64,000 nucleotides of DNA from Ogataea parapolymorpha DL-1 (lineage: Eukaryota; Ascomycota; Pichiomycetes; Pichiales; Pichiaceae), in the NCBI RefSeq assembly GCF_000187245.1, contig NC_027865.1:124001-188000 (forward strand). Reading direction: 5' to 3'. A model generated the notes under the pieces. The model was not told the origin of the DNA, did no database searches, and saw nothing but the letters and a program-made list of their open reading frames with translations. The translations under genes and the position numbers were made by a program. Below, piece by piece: positions 47,646 to 57,746 of this stretch. How positions within the stretch are numbered: position 1 is the stretch's first letter; each line of letters begins with the position of its first letter.

Positions 47646-49163
47646 TCAATGGCCATGGAATGCCTCTTTAGGCATTGGATTGTTGACAACCTCGCCATCC
47701 TTGACTCTACCAGAATCATGCCACCCACCGTACTGCATGCCACCGTCTTCGAGTCCATTCTGCCGTTTGTATTCTCTAATTCGCTCGATCATCAAAGGCT
47801 TGAAATTCTTCACAAGTCCTTGGTACGGCCAGCTAAACGCTTCACCCATGGCACAGATAGAGTGGCCTTCCACCTTCTTGGTCAGCTCCAATGCCTTATC
47901 TATCTCCTTTTCCTGGGCCTGACCAACGTAGAATCTGTCCATCATTTTCGACAGGTAAGTAGAGCCCTCTCTGCATGGAGTGCATTGACCGCAACTTTCG
48001 TGCTTGTAGAAAGCCAAGAGCCGCTGAATGCCACGCAAGACGTCGGCCTGCTTATTGAACACAATGACTGCTGCCGTACCCAATCCTGATCCGGCATCTC
48101 TGAGTGCATCGTAGTCCATCAAGATATCGTCGCAGGTCTCCTTGTTCAGAATAGGAGTCGAAGACCCGCCCGGAATCACCGCAAGTAGGTTGTCCCAGCC
48201 GCCCTTGACTCCACCACAGTGCTTGTCTATCAACTCCCTCATGGAGATCGACATCTCTTCCTCAACTGTGCAAGGCTCGTTCACGTTTCCCGAAATGCAG
48301 AACAACTTGGTGCCCGAGTTACGCTCGCGGCCAAAGCTGCTGAACCATTTTCCACCACGCCTACAGATGGTAGGCGCCACTGCCACCGTCTCGACGTTGG
48401 TAACCGTGCTAGGACGTCCAAAAAGTCCCACGCCTGCAGGGAATGGCGGCTTCAGTCTCGGCTTGCCTGCCTTTCCTTCAAGAGACTCGATGAGCGCAGT
48501 TTCCTCCCCGCACACATAGGCTCCCATTCCTCTGTGGATATACACATCGAAAGCGAAGCCAGATCCGCAGGCATCAGGCCCTAGAAAGCCGGCCTCGTAC
48601 GCCTGGTTGATAGCGTTTTGCAAGGTCACTGCCTCGTTGTAGAACTCTCCCCTGATGTAAATATACGCTGCGGTTGCATTCATAGCTCTGCCTGCAACAA
48701 GACACCCCTCAACGAGCTTATGAGGCTCCTTGCGCATGATTTCTCTGTCTTTGCAGGTCCCAGGCTCACCTTCGTCTGCGTTGACAACCAGATACCGAGG
48801 CCCGACGTTTTTATTCCATCCGGGAGGATTCATAAATGACCACTTGAGCCCACTGGGGAACCCTGCTCCACCACGTCCCCGCAGACCGGACGCCTTAATC
48901 TCATCAATGATCCACGTGTCTCCCTTGAGCAGAATTTCTTTAGTCTTGTACCAATCGCCGATTTTCATGGCAGTCTTGAGATCGTAGCTGGGGGTTCCGT
49001 GTTTCTTGGAGTTCCCCAAATACAAGTTCTGGAAGATCCTGTCTTGATCTGCGAGACCCCCGTAAACTCGGTTGGGTGTATCTTCGACCGTGGCAAACGA
49101 CCTGGCCATCATTGCCGCCCGCCTGGTCAAACCGCTCGTATGTCTATGGCTAAATTTTAACAT
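47646..49163 (-). CDS. NUBM: NADH:ubiquinone oxidoreductase 51 kDa subunit (complex I)
   Basis: A 505-residue subunit of the peripheral arm of mitochondrial complex I that binds NADH, FMN and a 4Fe-4S cluster. The N-terminal 30 residues form a basic presequence. [16 protein letters not shown] binds NADH and FMN, and [12 protein letters not shown] with the later HSICAMGEA supplies the cluster cysteines. Its presence shows that this yeast has a proton-pumping complex I, unlike Saccharomyces. The family is also called NDUFV1 or nuo-51. Confidence 0.96.
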   Translation of the reverse strand: MLKFSHRHTSGLTRRAAMMARSFATVEDTPNRVYGGLADQDRIFQNLYLGNSKKHGTPSYDLKTAMKIGDWYKTKEILLKGDTWIIDEIKASGLRGRGGAGFPSGLKWSFMNPPGWNKNVGPRYLVVNADEGEPGTCKDREIMRKEPHKLVEGCLVAGRAMNATAAYIYIRGEFYNEAVTLQNAINQAYEAGFLGPDACGSGFAFDVYIHRGMGAYVCGEETALIESLEGKAGKPRLKPPFPAGVGLFGRPSTVTNVETVAVAPTICRRGGKWFSSFGRERNSGTKLFCISGNVNEPCTVEEEMSISMRELIDKHCGGVKGGWDNLLAVIPGGSSTPILNKETCDDILMDYDALRDAGSGLGTAAVIVFNKQADVLRGIQRLLAFYKHESCGQCTPCREGSTYLSKMMDRFYVGQAQEKEIDKALELTKKVEGHSICAMGEAFSWPYQGLVKNFKPLMIERIREYKRQNGLEDGGMQYGGWHDSGRVKDGEVVNNPMPKEAFHGH

Positions 49164-49350
49164 AGCAATTGCGGTGGGGTAAAAAAACGGAAGGGAAAAA
49201 TAACTAGGGAAAAAATGGCTACGAATTTTAGCGTATAGTAGAGAAATTATTCATAAGCTTATAAAAATGAATTCGCGTAGGAGGATGGTAAAAGTTGCTA
49301 TCGTTAAGAACTCTTCTTCTATATGATTTGAACACATCCGGACAAACTGT

Positions 49351-49562
49351 TCACAGTCTGGGAGTTAGCATGATGAATCAGTCAATACTTACTTGGTGGT
49401 GTTACAGCTTGGACACTTGCAAGCAGATCCGCACTTGCACCTGGTTTCCTCCTTGCCGCCACAGCAGGTTGATGGCTTCGACGACTTTTCAGAAATGAGA
49501 TTCTGTGGACGCTGGACGGTGGTGGTCTGCGTCCTCTTGTTACCGGAACATCCACAAGCCAT
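49351..49562 (-). CDS. Metallothionein-like protein, with a 35-nt intron across the apparent stop
   Basis: A small cysteine-rich frame starting at ATG 49562. Unspliced it encodes 57 residues, ending at TAA 49389-49391. It has nine cysteines (3, 5, 33, 34, 42, 44, 48, 50, 53), mostly as C-x-C or CC, in MACGCSG...CCGG...RCKCGSACKCPSC, with no aromatic residues: the pattern of a metallothionein binding Cu or Zn. The bases around the stop form a complete local-type intron: donor GTAAGT at 49392, branch site GCTAAC, and acceptor CAG at 49358. This intron (49358-49392, 35 nt) changes the end from ...NTTK to ...NTTKL (58 residues; exons 49393-49562 and 49351-49357). The protein call is good; splicing needs cDNA. 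Confidence 0.8.
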
Positions 49563-49748
49563 GATGAAAAATAAAGATATAGATTGGAAAAATACGCTTC
49601 TTATAATGCACCGATATCTCGTGCTGTTTTAGGAAGGATGATACGGCGGACAGGACTGCCAGATAAGGAAGCTATAATCACGAGAAAAAAATATCAGGCA
49701 GATAATGAAAAATATACTAATAGTCATTCAATAAATACTTATTCGTGA

Positions 49749-51272
49749 TTATATTTTGGATGGAGAAGAAGCCTTTCTTTTGAGCTCCTGAACCTTCTTT
49801 CTGATCAGCTCTCCAATAACAGGCTCAGCCTTCGAGAAGTACTCGTAAACACGGTCCTGGATGAACTCGTCAGCGGCAGAAACATGGTTTGCAACATTCT
49901 TAACAAGCGACTCCTGTTCGCCCGGCGTCTTGCCAAGAACCTTCCAGAACATCTTTGGTTGGAAGTAGTCATAATCGGTGTGTTCCCAGTGGTATGGAAC
50001 CACTTCTCCAGAATACTTTTCGTCTGGCTTGTTGCCAGATGCCTTAGGGCTCACAGCGTACTGAATAGGACAGTTGTAAGCGTTTGCGTAGTTAGGCGTG
50101 CCGCCCAAATTGCCATCAACACACATAGGACCGTCTCTGTTGATAGGATTGAACGATCCCGATTTCAATGGACAGTTGACTGGAATCTGGTGATAGTTAG
50201 CTCCAAGTCTGTGTCTGTGTGTGTCTGGGTACGAAAACAGTCTCGATTGCAAGACAGGGTCGTTCGAAGGCTCCATTCCAGGAACTGTGTGCGAAGGAGA
50301 GAAGGCAATCTGCTCCGTTTCGGCATAATAATTCTTAGGGTTCTCATTAAGAGTGAATCTGCCGAAGTGTCTCAATGGGAAGTCCTTGTGTGGCCAGACC
50401 TTGGTCAAGTCAAACACAGAGAATGGCAGCTTCTTGGACTCCTCAAGAGTCATGGTCTGGATGTAACATTCCCACGATGGATAGTCTCCTTTCTCAATTG
50501 CTTCCCACAAGTCCCTAGTGGTGTAGTCTGGATCTTCTCCAGCCAACTTTCCAGCTTCCTCGTCGAGCAGGTTGTGCACGCCTTGGTTGGCAATAAAGTG
50601 AACCTGCACATACACCCACTCGCCCTTGGAGTTGTACCATTTGTAGGTGTGACCAGAGTAACCATTCATGGTTCTGTACGAGGCAGGGGTACCTCTGTTG
50701 GAGAATAAATACATGACTTGGTGCAAAGACTCGTCATTGGCCGTCAGATAGTCCCAGAACATGTTTGGGTCCTTCAAGTTGGTGGCCGGGTTTCTCTTCT
50801 GGGTGTGAATAAAGTGGGGGAACTTGATTGGGTCCCTGATAAAGAAGATTGGCGTGTTGTTGTACACAAGGTCCAAGTTTCCGTCTTCCGTGTAAAATTT
50901 GGTAGCAAATCCTCTAGGGTCTCTGGCTGTGTCTGCAGAACCCTTTTCTCCACCCACAGTGGAGAATCTTGTGAAAATTCTGGTCTTCTTTCCAACAGTG
51001 TCGAGGAATTTGGCACTGCAAACATCGGTAATGTCGTCGGTCACTTCAAACACACCGTAAGCTCCAGCACCCTTTGCGTGCACCACTCTCTCTGGAATTC
51101 TTTCTCTGTCAAAGTGGGAGAGTGTGTCAATGAGCTTGAAGTCCTGCAAGAGCAATGGACCAATTGGAGGGGCATACTTGTAGCCTGTGGAATCCAGAGG
51201 AATCCGTTGGGTGGTGAAGGGATCCGACACGGGACAACCTTGTGAAGTAGTGAAAACAGGGGGGTTTGACAT
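49749..51272 (-). CDS. CTA1: Peroxisomal catalase
   Basis: A 507-residue haem catalase that removes hydrogen peroxide made by alcohol oxidase during methanol growth. The distal His65 lies in RVVHAKGAGAYG. The proximal haem Tyr is in RLFSYPDTHRHRLG near residue 350, and TRFSTVGGEKGSADTARDPRGF is present. The C-terminal tripeptide SKI is a PTS1 signal, the one I recall for the Hansenula polymorpha catalase. The ATG at 51272 (MSNPPVF) is preferred to one 9 bases upstream. Codon bias is strong. Confidence 0.97.
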   Translation of the reverse strand: MSNPPVFTTSQGCPVSDPFTTQRIPLDSTGYKYAPPIGPLLLQDFKLIDTLSHFDRERIPERVVHAKGAGAYGVFEVTDDITDVCSAKFLDTVGKKTRIFTRFSTVGGEKGSADTARDPRGFATKFYTEDGNLDLVYNNTPIFFIRDPIKFPHFIHTQKRNPATNLKDPNMFWDYLTANDESLHQVMYLFSNRGTPASYRTMNGYSGHTYKWYNSKGEWVYVQVHFIANQGVHNLLDEEAGKLAGEDPDYTTRDLWEAIEKGDYPSWECYIQTMTLEESKKLPFSVFDLTKVWPHKDFPLRHFGRFTLNENPKNYYAETEQIAFSPSHTVPGMEPSNDPVLQSRLFSYPDTHRHRLGANYHQIPVNCPLKSGSFNPINRDGPMCVDGNLGGTPNYANAYNCPIQYAVSPKASGNKPDEKYSGEVVPYHWEHTDYDYFQPKMFWKVLGKTPGEQESLVKNVANHVSAADEFIQDRVYEYFSKAEPVIGELIRKKVQELKRKASSPSKI

Positions 51273-51316
51273 TTTGTGCAACAGTGATTAGCCGAGTTGG
51301 GGTGCGGCCAGGAGCC

Positions 51317-51324
51317 TTTATATA
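51317..51324 (-). promoter_or_regulatory. TATA box of catalase
   Basis: TATATAAA on the minus strand, 45-52 bases before the catalase ATG. The remaining gap to the divergent PCC1 start at 51742 probably carries the elements for methanol or peroxide control, but none is identifiable by eye. Confidence 0.55.
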
Positions 51325-51741
51325 TTTTTGCTTAGGCTTCGAATATTATCGTTGCCCCCGCCTGCATGCATAGACTATTATTTTACTAGTTGCAAAATTG
51401 CTGACATATCTGAGGAGAGTTTCTGGACTTGGGTGCATAATTAATAAGAGGCACTCTACAGTTGCTCTCCAATCACGAGATCCATACTGGGTGCTGATGA
51501 CCAATTGTGTTCAACAAACAACACTCTGCATCGTTCACCCGCCGGGGTACAGCAAAAACCACGAACTGGTCGAGCAGATATTTTGGACTTGCTGCGTTTG
51601 TGGGGCCAATTGGGTTGCTTGAATTTGTAAGGCTGGATTAGGAAGTCGCAATCATTGCAGAATCGTTGCGGTGCGAGGAGTGACTGATATAGGCTACGGT
51701 TATTTCCTTCTCAAAACGGGCTGTGCAACATTTTTTCTCTT

Positions 51742-52038
51742 ATGGTGTTCTCTCACAGACTGTAAGTAGACCATATCTTTGTTATCTGACCGTCTAGATC
51801 GTACCGGATCCCATTTTGCTCGGCAAAACAGGCCCGCATCGCACAGGGTTCGCTCCAGCCCGACCCGACGCTCAAGCCCAGCGAGCTGCAGGCCGTCTAC
51901 ACCGTCGACGACAACGTCCTCACCATCACGTTCGACGGAGTTTCCGAGAGGGTGATCAGGGTCGCGGCAAATAACACCATCGAGAACCTCAAAACGGTAA
52001 TTGAGTGCTTGGAAGAATTTGAAATTAAGTCATGTTAA
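51742..52038 (+). CDS. PCC1: KEOPS/EKC complex subunit Pcc1, two exons with a 36-nt intron
   Basis: Exon 1 is 51742-51761 (MVFSHR and two bases), the intron is 51762-51797 (GTAAGT...CTGACCGTCTAG, 36 nt), and exon 2 is 51798-52038. Spliced, it encodes 86 residues, like Saccharomyces Pcc1 (88). SHRLSYRIPFCSAKQARIA aligns with the start of the family, and VSERVIRVAANNTIENLKTV with its dimer helix. Pcc1 is the dimerising subunit of KEOPS, needed for the t6A modification of tRNA and for telomere and transcription roles. Without splicing the frame stops after 7 codons. The stop is one base from the INO1 stop on the other strand. Confidence 0.87.
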
Positions 52039-52039
52039 A

Positions 52040-53611
52040 TTACACCAGTCTCTCCTCAAACCTAAGCTCGTCCAAAGGCTCGAGACCAATAAGAATACGC
52101 AAGAAGTTGTCCAGACCCTGTCTCTGCTTGTTGAGCCCGTTGATAGCCTGGTAGCCCGGCCGGGTAAGCGGAGCCTTGAGCCAGTAGCTCAAGAAACTCA
52201 GCACAGAGTACATGTCGGCATATTTGTCGTCAGAGACCTTTTTGTAGGTGACTCTGGACAAAAACTCGGTCATGACCAGCAAATCGATGATTAAAGGTGT
52301 GGCCAGCAACGAGTCCTCGCAAACGTTGTGGATGCTGATTCTGTTGTGGCCTCCCAACATCAGCTCGGAATAGTACTCGTCCATTGCAACCTTGGAGTCT
52401 CCAACTGCGTTCAGGTACTTAATCACAATGCAGTGGTCGATTTTTTTGCCCAGCTTGTCGTTGTACAAAATCTCGTTCGACGCAATCACGTCGTCCACCA
52501 CAGACGCCTTGGAGATCTCCTTGGACCGGAACTGTCTTGGCGACGAGAGATTGTATCCGTCGTTGTTTCCCAGATGATTGTATGACGCAATGGAAACTGG
52601 CCGAATACCCGCATCGACCAAAAACTGTGCCAGCACAGACTTCAGCTTGGTCTGGCCGCTCTTGAAGTCGTCTCCGCCAATGTAGGTGCGGTTCTTCTCG
52701 GCAAGCTCAATGACTCCAGGAACGAAGGTGTTCTGCGGACTTCCGTTGATGTACGGGACGTGCTCCAGGATGCTGGCCACGGCAAAAACCGTGCTAGGCG
52801 CGATCTCCTCGTGGTCCTTCTTAATCGACTCGAGCAGGTTTTCTGCCGTGTCGTTCACACCTGACACCACATCAGCGTATCTCTCGGTGTTGGCCGTCCA
52901 CAGCACGATGACCTTGTCGAGCTTGTTGGCGGCCTTGAATTCGCGGATATCCTTTCTGATGGTCTCGACGTGGCTCCACTTGCCGGTGGTGTGAATCTCA
53001 CCGTTAACTCTGTTGAAGCAGTTATTTGCTCTTTCGTCCTGGTTGGCAGCAATGAAGTCTGGGTAATAGATCGACTTCAGCGGCACGATCTCCTTCATCT
53101 GGTCCTTGAGCTTCTCCTGAAGGTCGTACTCCAAGACCTGTGCCTTCTGCATGGCGGCAGCGAGGTTGTCACCGTTGATGTCCCATCCGCCAACGACAAA
53201 GTCGTTAGGGTTGACCATAGGAAGCAACGAATTGAATGGAGCATACACATCCTGGCCCTTGGAGTCGATGCCGAGCTTGATGGTGGACGACTGGGTGACC
53301 GAGCCGTAGTAATTGGCAGTCTTCAGTCCCTCTTTGGTGTGGAATTGCAGTTTGTTCTTGTTGGCAAGGATGGAAGCAACAAAGGTGGTTCCGTTGTTTC
53401 CTCCTAAGCCAACGAGCATGACACCCACTTTAGGCACTTTGAGGTCAACCTTGAAGTGGTATGGCTCTTCAAAAGGCTTGACAGCGAAAGAACCGTCGGC
53501 CTCCTTGTCAACTATGGCGTTTTTGTACACATAGTTGGTGACGAGCTCGCTTTCGGAGAATTTGGCTTTGTCTGTCTGCACTTTAACTTGAGGGACGAAT
53601 TGGACTGTCAT
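52040..53611 (-). CDS. INO1: Inositol-3-phosphate synthase
   Basis: A 523-residue NAD enzyme that turns glucose 6-phosphate into inositol 3-phosphate, the first step of inositol synthesis. The NAD-binding loop GLGGNNGTT is at 68-76. [22 protein letters not shown] and [11 protein letters not shown] are family blocks. It is slightly shorter than Saccharomyces Ino1 (533). The frame is open to 53857, but the family start [10 protein letters not shown] is at 53611. A TATA box lies about 40 bases upstream. Confidence 0.97.
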   Translation of the reverse strand: MTVQFVPQVKVQTDKAKFSESELVTNYVYKNAIVDKEADGSFAVKPFEEPYHFKVDLKVPKVGVMLVGLGGNNGTTFVASILANKNKLQFHTKEGLKTANYYGSVTQSSTIKLGIDSKGQDVYAPFNSLLPMVNPNDFVVGGWDINGDNLAAAMQKAQVLEYDLQEKLKDQMKEIVPLKSIYYPDFIAANQDERANNCFNRVNGEIHTTGKWSHVETIRKDIREFKAANKLDKVIVLWTANTERYADVVSGVNDTAENLLESIKKDHEEIAPSTVFAVASILEHVPYINGSPQNTFVPGVIELAEKNRTYIGGDDFKSGQTKLKSVLAQFLVDAGIRPVSIASYNHLGNNDGYNLSSPRQFRSKEISKASVVDDVIASNEILYNDKLGKKIDHCIVIKYLNAVGDSKVAMDEYYSELMLGGHNRISIHNVCEDSLLATPLIIDLLVMTEFLSRVTYKKVSDDKYADMYSVLSFLSYWLKAPLTRPGYQAINGLNKQRQGLDNFLRILIGLEPLDELRFEERLV

Positions 53612-54285
53612 GATGAATTGGATGGTTGCATATGGGGGGCAAGCATGCGTATTTATAGTGAGAGCCGCCAGATATGAGCTGGAGCAGCCTTTGTAGCTGG
53701 ACAGCACATCTCGGCGTGTTCGCCGAAAATCGCACACTGTGATTGGCCATCGGCGAAAACATGGTTTCCCAAAGGGGAAATTTTGGCCGTGGAGCAGCCC
53801 CGCGCACCGTGCCCTCTCCCAACAGCATGTGCGCGCATAATACCGGCAGAACCACAAAGAATGCTCTTGTGCCTCGTTTGAGATCGAATTGGGAAGGTGT
53901 GCGACAGCTGATTCGCAAACAACAACACAAAGCCGTCTCTGATTGGTGGAGGGACTGCCGGAGTTGCTCCCTGGCGCGTTGGCTTATGCTGCAAATGATG
54001 CCAAAAGGTAGCAGGAATTTTTCGGAATGTGTTGGGCTCGCTCTCGTTCCTGGTTCCGTAGGGGGTTTCAGATGAGCCTCTTTTTGATAATGTATTCTGG
54101 CACTTTGAGCATATACTACAAAATTCCGACATTGCCCCATTACTAGTTGGTAGCAATTGTGCACATACAAACCTCGCAGTAACATTTCTTGGACCATTCC
54201 CGACAACTTACTTGTCACAATTTGAGCTGCCCCTTCTCTTTGGGCTAGCTCCATATAAGATGAACTCCTCACACCAATTAATTTT
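53612..54285. promoter_or_regulatory. INO1 promoter region
   Basis: A 674-base gap between divergent INO1 and CNL1. A TATA box (TATAAAT on the minus strand, 53651-53657) is 40 bases before the INO1 ATG. E-box cores occur (CATGTG near 53827), and TTTCAGATG near 54067 is one base off an inositol-sensitive element; neither is proof of Ino2/Ino4 control. The open frames here look non-coding. Confidence 0.45.
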
Positions 54286-54738
54286 ATGGATGATCAGAGT
54301 TCGCAAATAACAGTAAGAACGAGCACCTCGACCATCCACGCGGTCTCCTTGCATGGCGATCCGTCTGCAGGCTCAGCTTCTTTTTCCGCACCGGAAGAGA
54401 CAGAATTGGACGACGACGATGACGACGACGATGACCCGCTGAAAGTCAAAGAGCTTTCGCTAGCTTTTGACTATCTAATGTACAAAATACAGGACCAGGC
54501 CAGCCAGCTGAGCGAACGGGTGGAGTCACACGTTCTCCGCTCAAAAACAGAACACGAACATGACATCCAGGCGATACAGGATAAGTTAGTCCAGATCAAG
54601 CAGTTATTGAGCCATTGCGACCAGATAAACCTGGAAATTGATAAGCTTGAGCAATTGAACATGATAACCAAAGATTTCCACCAGCGTCTCACAGCGGTGC
54701 AGAGCCGAATGAATGCGCACGCTCGAAAATTTAAATAA
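54286..54738 (+). CDS. CNL1: BLOC-1 complex subunit Cnl1
   Basis: A 150-residue protein. An acidic run (nine consecutive Asp at about 42-50) precedes DPLKVKELSLAFDYLMYKIQD, which matches the DPLxxxxLTxxYDYLLYKI block of Cnl1. Coiled-coil sequence follows to the end, including LEQLNMITKDFHQRL. Yeast BLOC-1 adapts the GAP Msb3 to endosomes and tunes Rab5-like Vps21. Somewhat longer than Saccharomyces Cnl1 (122) because of the N-terminal extension. Confidence 0.85.
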   Translation: MDDQSSQITVRTSTSTIHAVSLHGDPSAGSASFSAPEETELDDDDDDDDDPLKVKELSLAFDYLMYKIQDQASQLSERVESHVLRSKTEHEHDIQAIQDKLVQIKQLLSHCDQINLEIDKLEQLNMITKDFHQRLTAVQSRMNAHARKFK

Positions 54739-54774
54739 TGCGTTCGTTAATTTTAATTTACACTATTTCGCCCA

Positions 54775-57645
54775 TCATACATCTACTGTCTCTTCCTTAT
54801 AGCGGCCAATTGCCTTCTTCACATGTTGCTCCTCCAACATTTTTTGCTTCAATTGCTCCAGTCGAGTCTTGAACCTTACGCTGGCAAGTACAGCCAGGGC
54901 CACAGCGCGGAAAGTCCGCTGGGGTTTTTCCTTGCTGATTCCGCCCAGTTTCTGAAGACTGGCCACGACGCGCTCTTTACTCTCCAGCTCACGCGTGAGA
55001 AAGTTGGCCACAAACTTGAGATCAGAATTGCAGTCCTTATACTGTTGCAACTTGATCTTGAACAGCTGTTTCTGGCTCTCTAGCAAATTGACACGCGGGT
55101 CCGATGAGTGGTCACGCGACCTTGGCGAGCGCTGGGGACTGACTGGAGAAAGCGGGTATTCAGTCTTCTTCATCTGCTTGCTCAAGAGCACTTCTTGCGC
55201 GGCCTTGGAGCGCTCGAGCTTGGCACGCATCTCGTCTAGCTCTTGGGAAAGAGCATTCTTTTCTTTGCGAAGCGCGTCGTACCTGTTCAGTAAGTCGTTC
55301 TTCATTTCGTTGTAGTCATCCACAAGCTTCTTGATCTCCATATCCTTGAGTTCGAGCTCTTTTCGCAAGCCTCGCGAGTTCAATTTATATTTCAAGTCCT
55401 CCAGTTCGGTGGTGAGTTTCAGATTCTCTTCGCTGACGCGCTGTTGATCGCTATCAAGCGAGGAGATCGATTCCACAAGCTGTTTCCGCTCCTCAAGAGC
55501 ATCATCCAGTTTCCAATTCAACTCAGCCAGCTCTTTCGTCTTCATTGAAAGCTCAGTTTTCAAAGTATCGCACTCTCTGCGTAATTCCTTCATCTCCAAG
55601 CTATCTGGCTTCTCCAAATCGTCCCTTGCCTTTATCGACTCAAGCTGTCGTCTCAGACGATTGTTTTCACGCAAACAATCACTATACTTCTCCTCGAGCA
55701 GTCTCTTATCCTCCATGAGCTCACGGAGCTGTAGCTTATTTTCAGACTTGTGCAGGCCGGTTTGCTTATCAATCTCAGCGGTCATTTGCTCGATCCGCGA
55801 CTGCAATCTTTTCATTTCGGCCTCTTTGTACGAAAGTTCATCTTTTAGATCACGCACCAACGAGTCGGACTCATACCTCACATCCTCCAGCTCCTGACAT
55901 TTAGTGGCATAGGAAAACGATAGCTTTTTAAAGTCGCGCTCGAGATCCTGCAACTCAGAGCTTGCGCGCGAGTCATGCATTTTGTCCAGTAGATTGTTGT
56001 ACTCGCGTTGAATTTTCTCGAAGTCCTCGATAATTTCGAGCTTTTCGCGTTGCAGTTTTTCAATTGTGTCATACAGCTCGTTCTTCTCGCTCACAAACTT
56101 GGAGTCCATCTTGTCGATCTCATTGACAAACTTATTGCGTTCTTGAATAAGTTTGTTCTGTAATTCTTCAACAGTGTCCATCATATCGTTCCTGCTGCTA
56201 CCGCGATCAAGTTTCCTCAGCCGTTGCAATTCTAGTTCACGGTCTTCAAGGTCTTTGCCTTTGGCTTCGAGCTCGCGCTGCAAACGCTTACACTTGTGTT
56301 CAGCGTCCTTCAACTTCTCATTCAGCTTAATAATATTGTCGTAGAGTGTGTTTTTCTCTTCCTCAACGGCATCGATATACGATTCGTTGCCCATTTGGTC
56401 TGCGGTCTCTGACTCCAGTTTGCGAAGCTCTAGCTGTAGATTAGTGATGGTCTTGGTGTCTTGCTGATGGCGGTTGAACAGTTCTTCCACCTCTTGTCGT
56501 AGGTCTCTGTTTTCGTCTTCAAGTTTGCGTATAGTGCTGTTTGATCTGCGGTCCTCCAGATGACGAATCTCGTCCTTTAGCTGGTCCAGGATCTCGGACA
56601 ATCGGTGGTTCTTGGACTTGAGCTCCTCGTTTTTGGATTCCAAGCTTTCAATCTTGCGCTTCAATTCTGTGTTTTCGCTTGTTTTCTGCTCAAGCTTGTC
56701 CCCAATCTCGTCGATAAATTTATTGGCGTCGTTCAAATTGTCCACTAGGTCGTCTATCTTGCTCTTTGAGTGCGACTGGTCGTCGATATTGTCCTGCAAA
56801 TCCTCCAACCGCGAATGCAATGCTCGGAGCTCTGCTTCCAGCTTTTCACGCGAAGCTTGTAGTTGGTCTTTCTCGTCCATCAATGTGTGCACCTCTTGCT
56901 CCAGATCAAGTGCACGGTCCTCGTTCTTTTCTGCGCGCTGACGCTCGGCCTCCAGCTCGCGTTTTACATGCTCAAAGTCGCGAAGTTGCACCTCGTATTT
57001 CTCGATTTCCTGCTCATAGTGTCGAAGTTGTTTCTTATTGTGCGATCGCAGGTTCTCCTTGTCTTCGTCTCGCAACTGCTGTTGCAAAGCTTCCACCCTG
57101 TCTCTCAAGTTCACGTTCTCCTGGCTGAGCTCAACGTTTTGATTGATGATATCGACTTTGTCCTTGGGTTGGCCTTCTAGGTACTTTCTCAGAGTCAGGA
57201 GCTCGATTCGTAGATTTAGGTTTTCTTCCTGCAAGTTCTGCACCTGGTCGTGCTGCTTGCGCAGCAAATTACTGCCATCCTCCACAAACACGTTGTTTTT
57301 GGCATCACGCACTATTGGCTCTGTGTCGTTGTCGGAGAAATCAGGCAAAATGTCTGCTCCCCTAAAAACACGGTCGTCTCTGTTGTCGTCGTTTAGAACA
57401 TCAAATGTCTCATCAAAAGAAGAATTGGTGATGCTGCCTCGCTTGACTGGCGACCCGTTCTCAATGCTCGTTTTCTGCGCCATGTTGCGCTGCAGCATCG
57501 GGAAATACCCGCTAGTGGACATGACGGGTTTCCTGTTGGCCCCTATTGGCGTAAACTCAAGTCCAGAGCCTCTCTGCGCCCGTCGAGCTTCTCGGGGAGT
57601 ATTAATAAGAGGCTTGTGGGACGAAAACATGTCGACAACGCGCAA
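54775..57645 (-). CDS. Spindle pole body coiled-coil protein, Spc110/Pcp1-like
   Basis: A 956-residue protein, close to Spc110 (944). A disordered N-terminus (1-120) carries several Ser/Thr-Pro sites. A CM1-like motif at about 130-165 (LQEENLNLRIELLTLRKYL) would bind gamma-tubulin complexes. About 650 residues of coiled coil follow. The C-terminal segment (TFRAVALAVLASVRFKTRLEQL) resembles a PACT or calmodulin-binding element. This order is that of Spc110/pericentrin, which links the central plaque to nuclear microtubules. Other long coiled-coil proteins are possible; the two end motifs support the call. Confidence 0.65.
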   Translation of the reverse strand: MRVVDMFSSHKPLINTPREARRAQRGSGLEFTPIGANRKPVMSTSGYFPMLQRNMAQKTSIENGSPVKRGSITNSSFDETFDVLNDDNRDDRVFRGADILPDFSDNDTEPIVRDAKNNVFVEDGSNLLRKQHDQVQNLQEENLNLRIELLTLRKYLEGQPKDKVDIINQNVELSQENVNLRDRVEALQQQLRDEDKENLRSHNKKQLRHYEQEIEKYEVQLRDFEHVKRELEAERQRAEKNEDRALDLEQEVHTLMDEKDQLQASREKLEAELRALHSRLEDLQDNIDDQSHSKSKIDDLVDNLNDANKFIDEIGDKLEQKTSENTELKRKIESLESKNEELKSKNHRLSEILDQLKDEIRHLEDRRSNSTIRKLEDENRDLRQEVEELFNRHQQDTKTITNLQLELRKLESETADQMGNESYIDAVEEEKNTLYDNIIKLNEKLKDAEHKCKRLQRELEAKGKDLEDRELELQRLRKLDRGSSRNDMMDTVEELQNKLIQERNKFVNEIDKMDSKFVSEKNELYDTIEKLQREKLEIIEDFEKIQREYNNLLDKMHDSRASSELQDLERDFKKLSFSYATKCQELEDVRYESDSLVRDLKDELSYKEAEMKRLQSRIEQMTAEIDKQTGLHKSENKLQLRELMEDKRLLEEKYSDCLRENNRLRRQLESIKARDDLEKPDSLEMKELRRECDTLKTELSMKTKELAELNWKLDDALEERKQLVESISSLDSDQQRVSEENLKLTTELEDLKYKLNSRGLRKELELKDMEIKKLVDDYNEMKNDLLNRYDALRKEKNALSQELDEMRAKLERSKAAQEVLLSKQMKKTEYPLSPVSPQRSPRSRDHSSDPRVNLLESQKQLFKIKLQQYKDCNSDLKFVANFLTRELESKERVVASLQKLGGISKEKPQRTFRAVALAVLASVRFKTRLEQLKQKMLEEQHVKKAIGRYKEETVDV

Positions 57646-57746
57646 CTGCAGACCCCAATGATAACAAACTCTTGTTTGTTTACAGATGTTTTATTTTTTT
57701 TGCGCGTCGCCAATTTCTAAACGTGTATTACATAATCACACCAGGC

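Noticed and set aside
53583..54272. 229-codon frame upstream of INO1 on the minus strand
   Set aside because: It covers the INO1 start and promoter including the TATA box, and has low-quality composition; non-coding.
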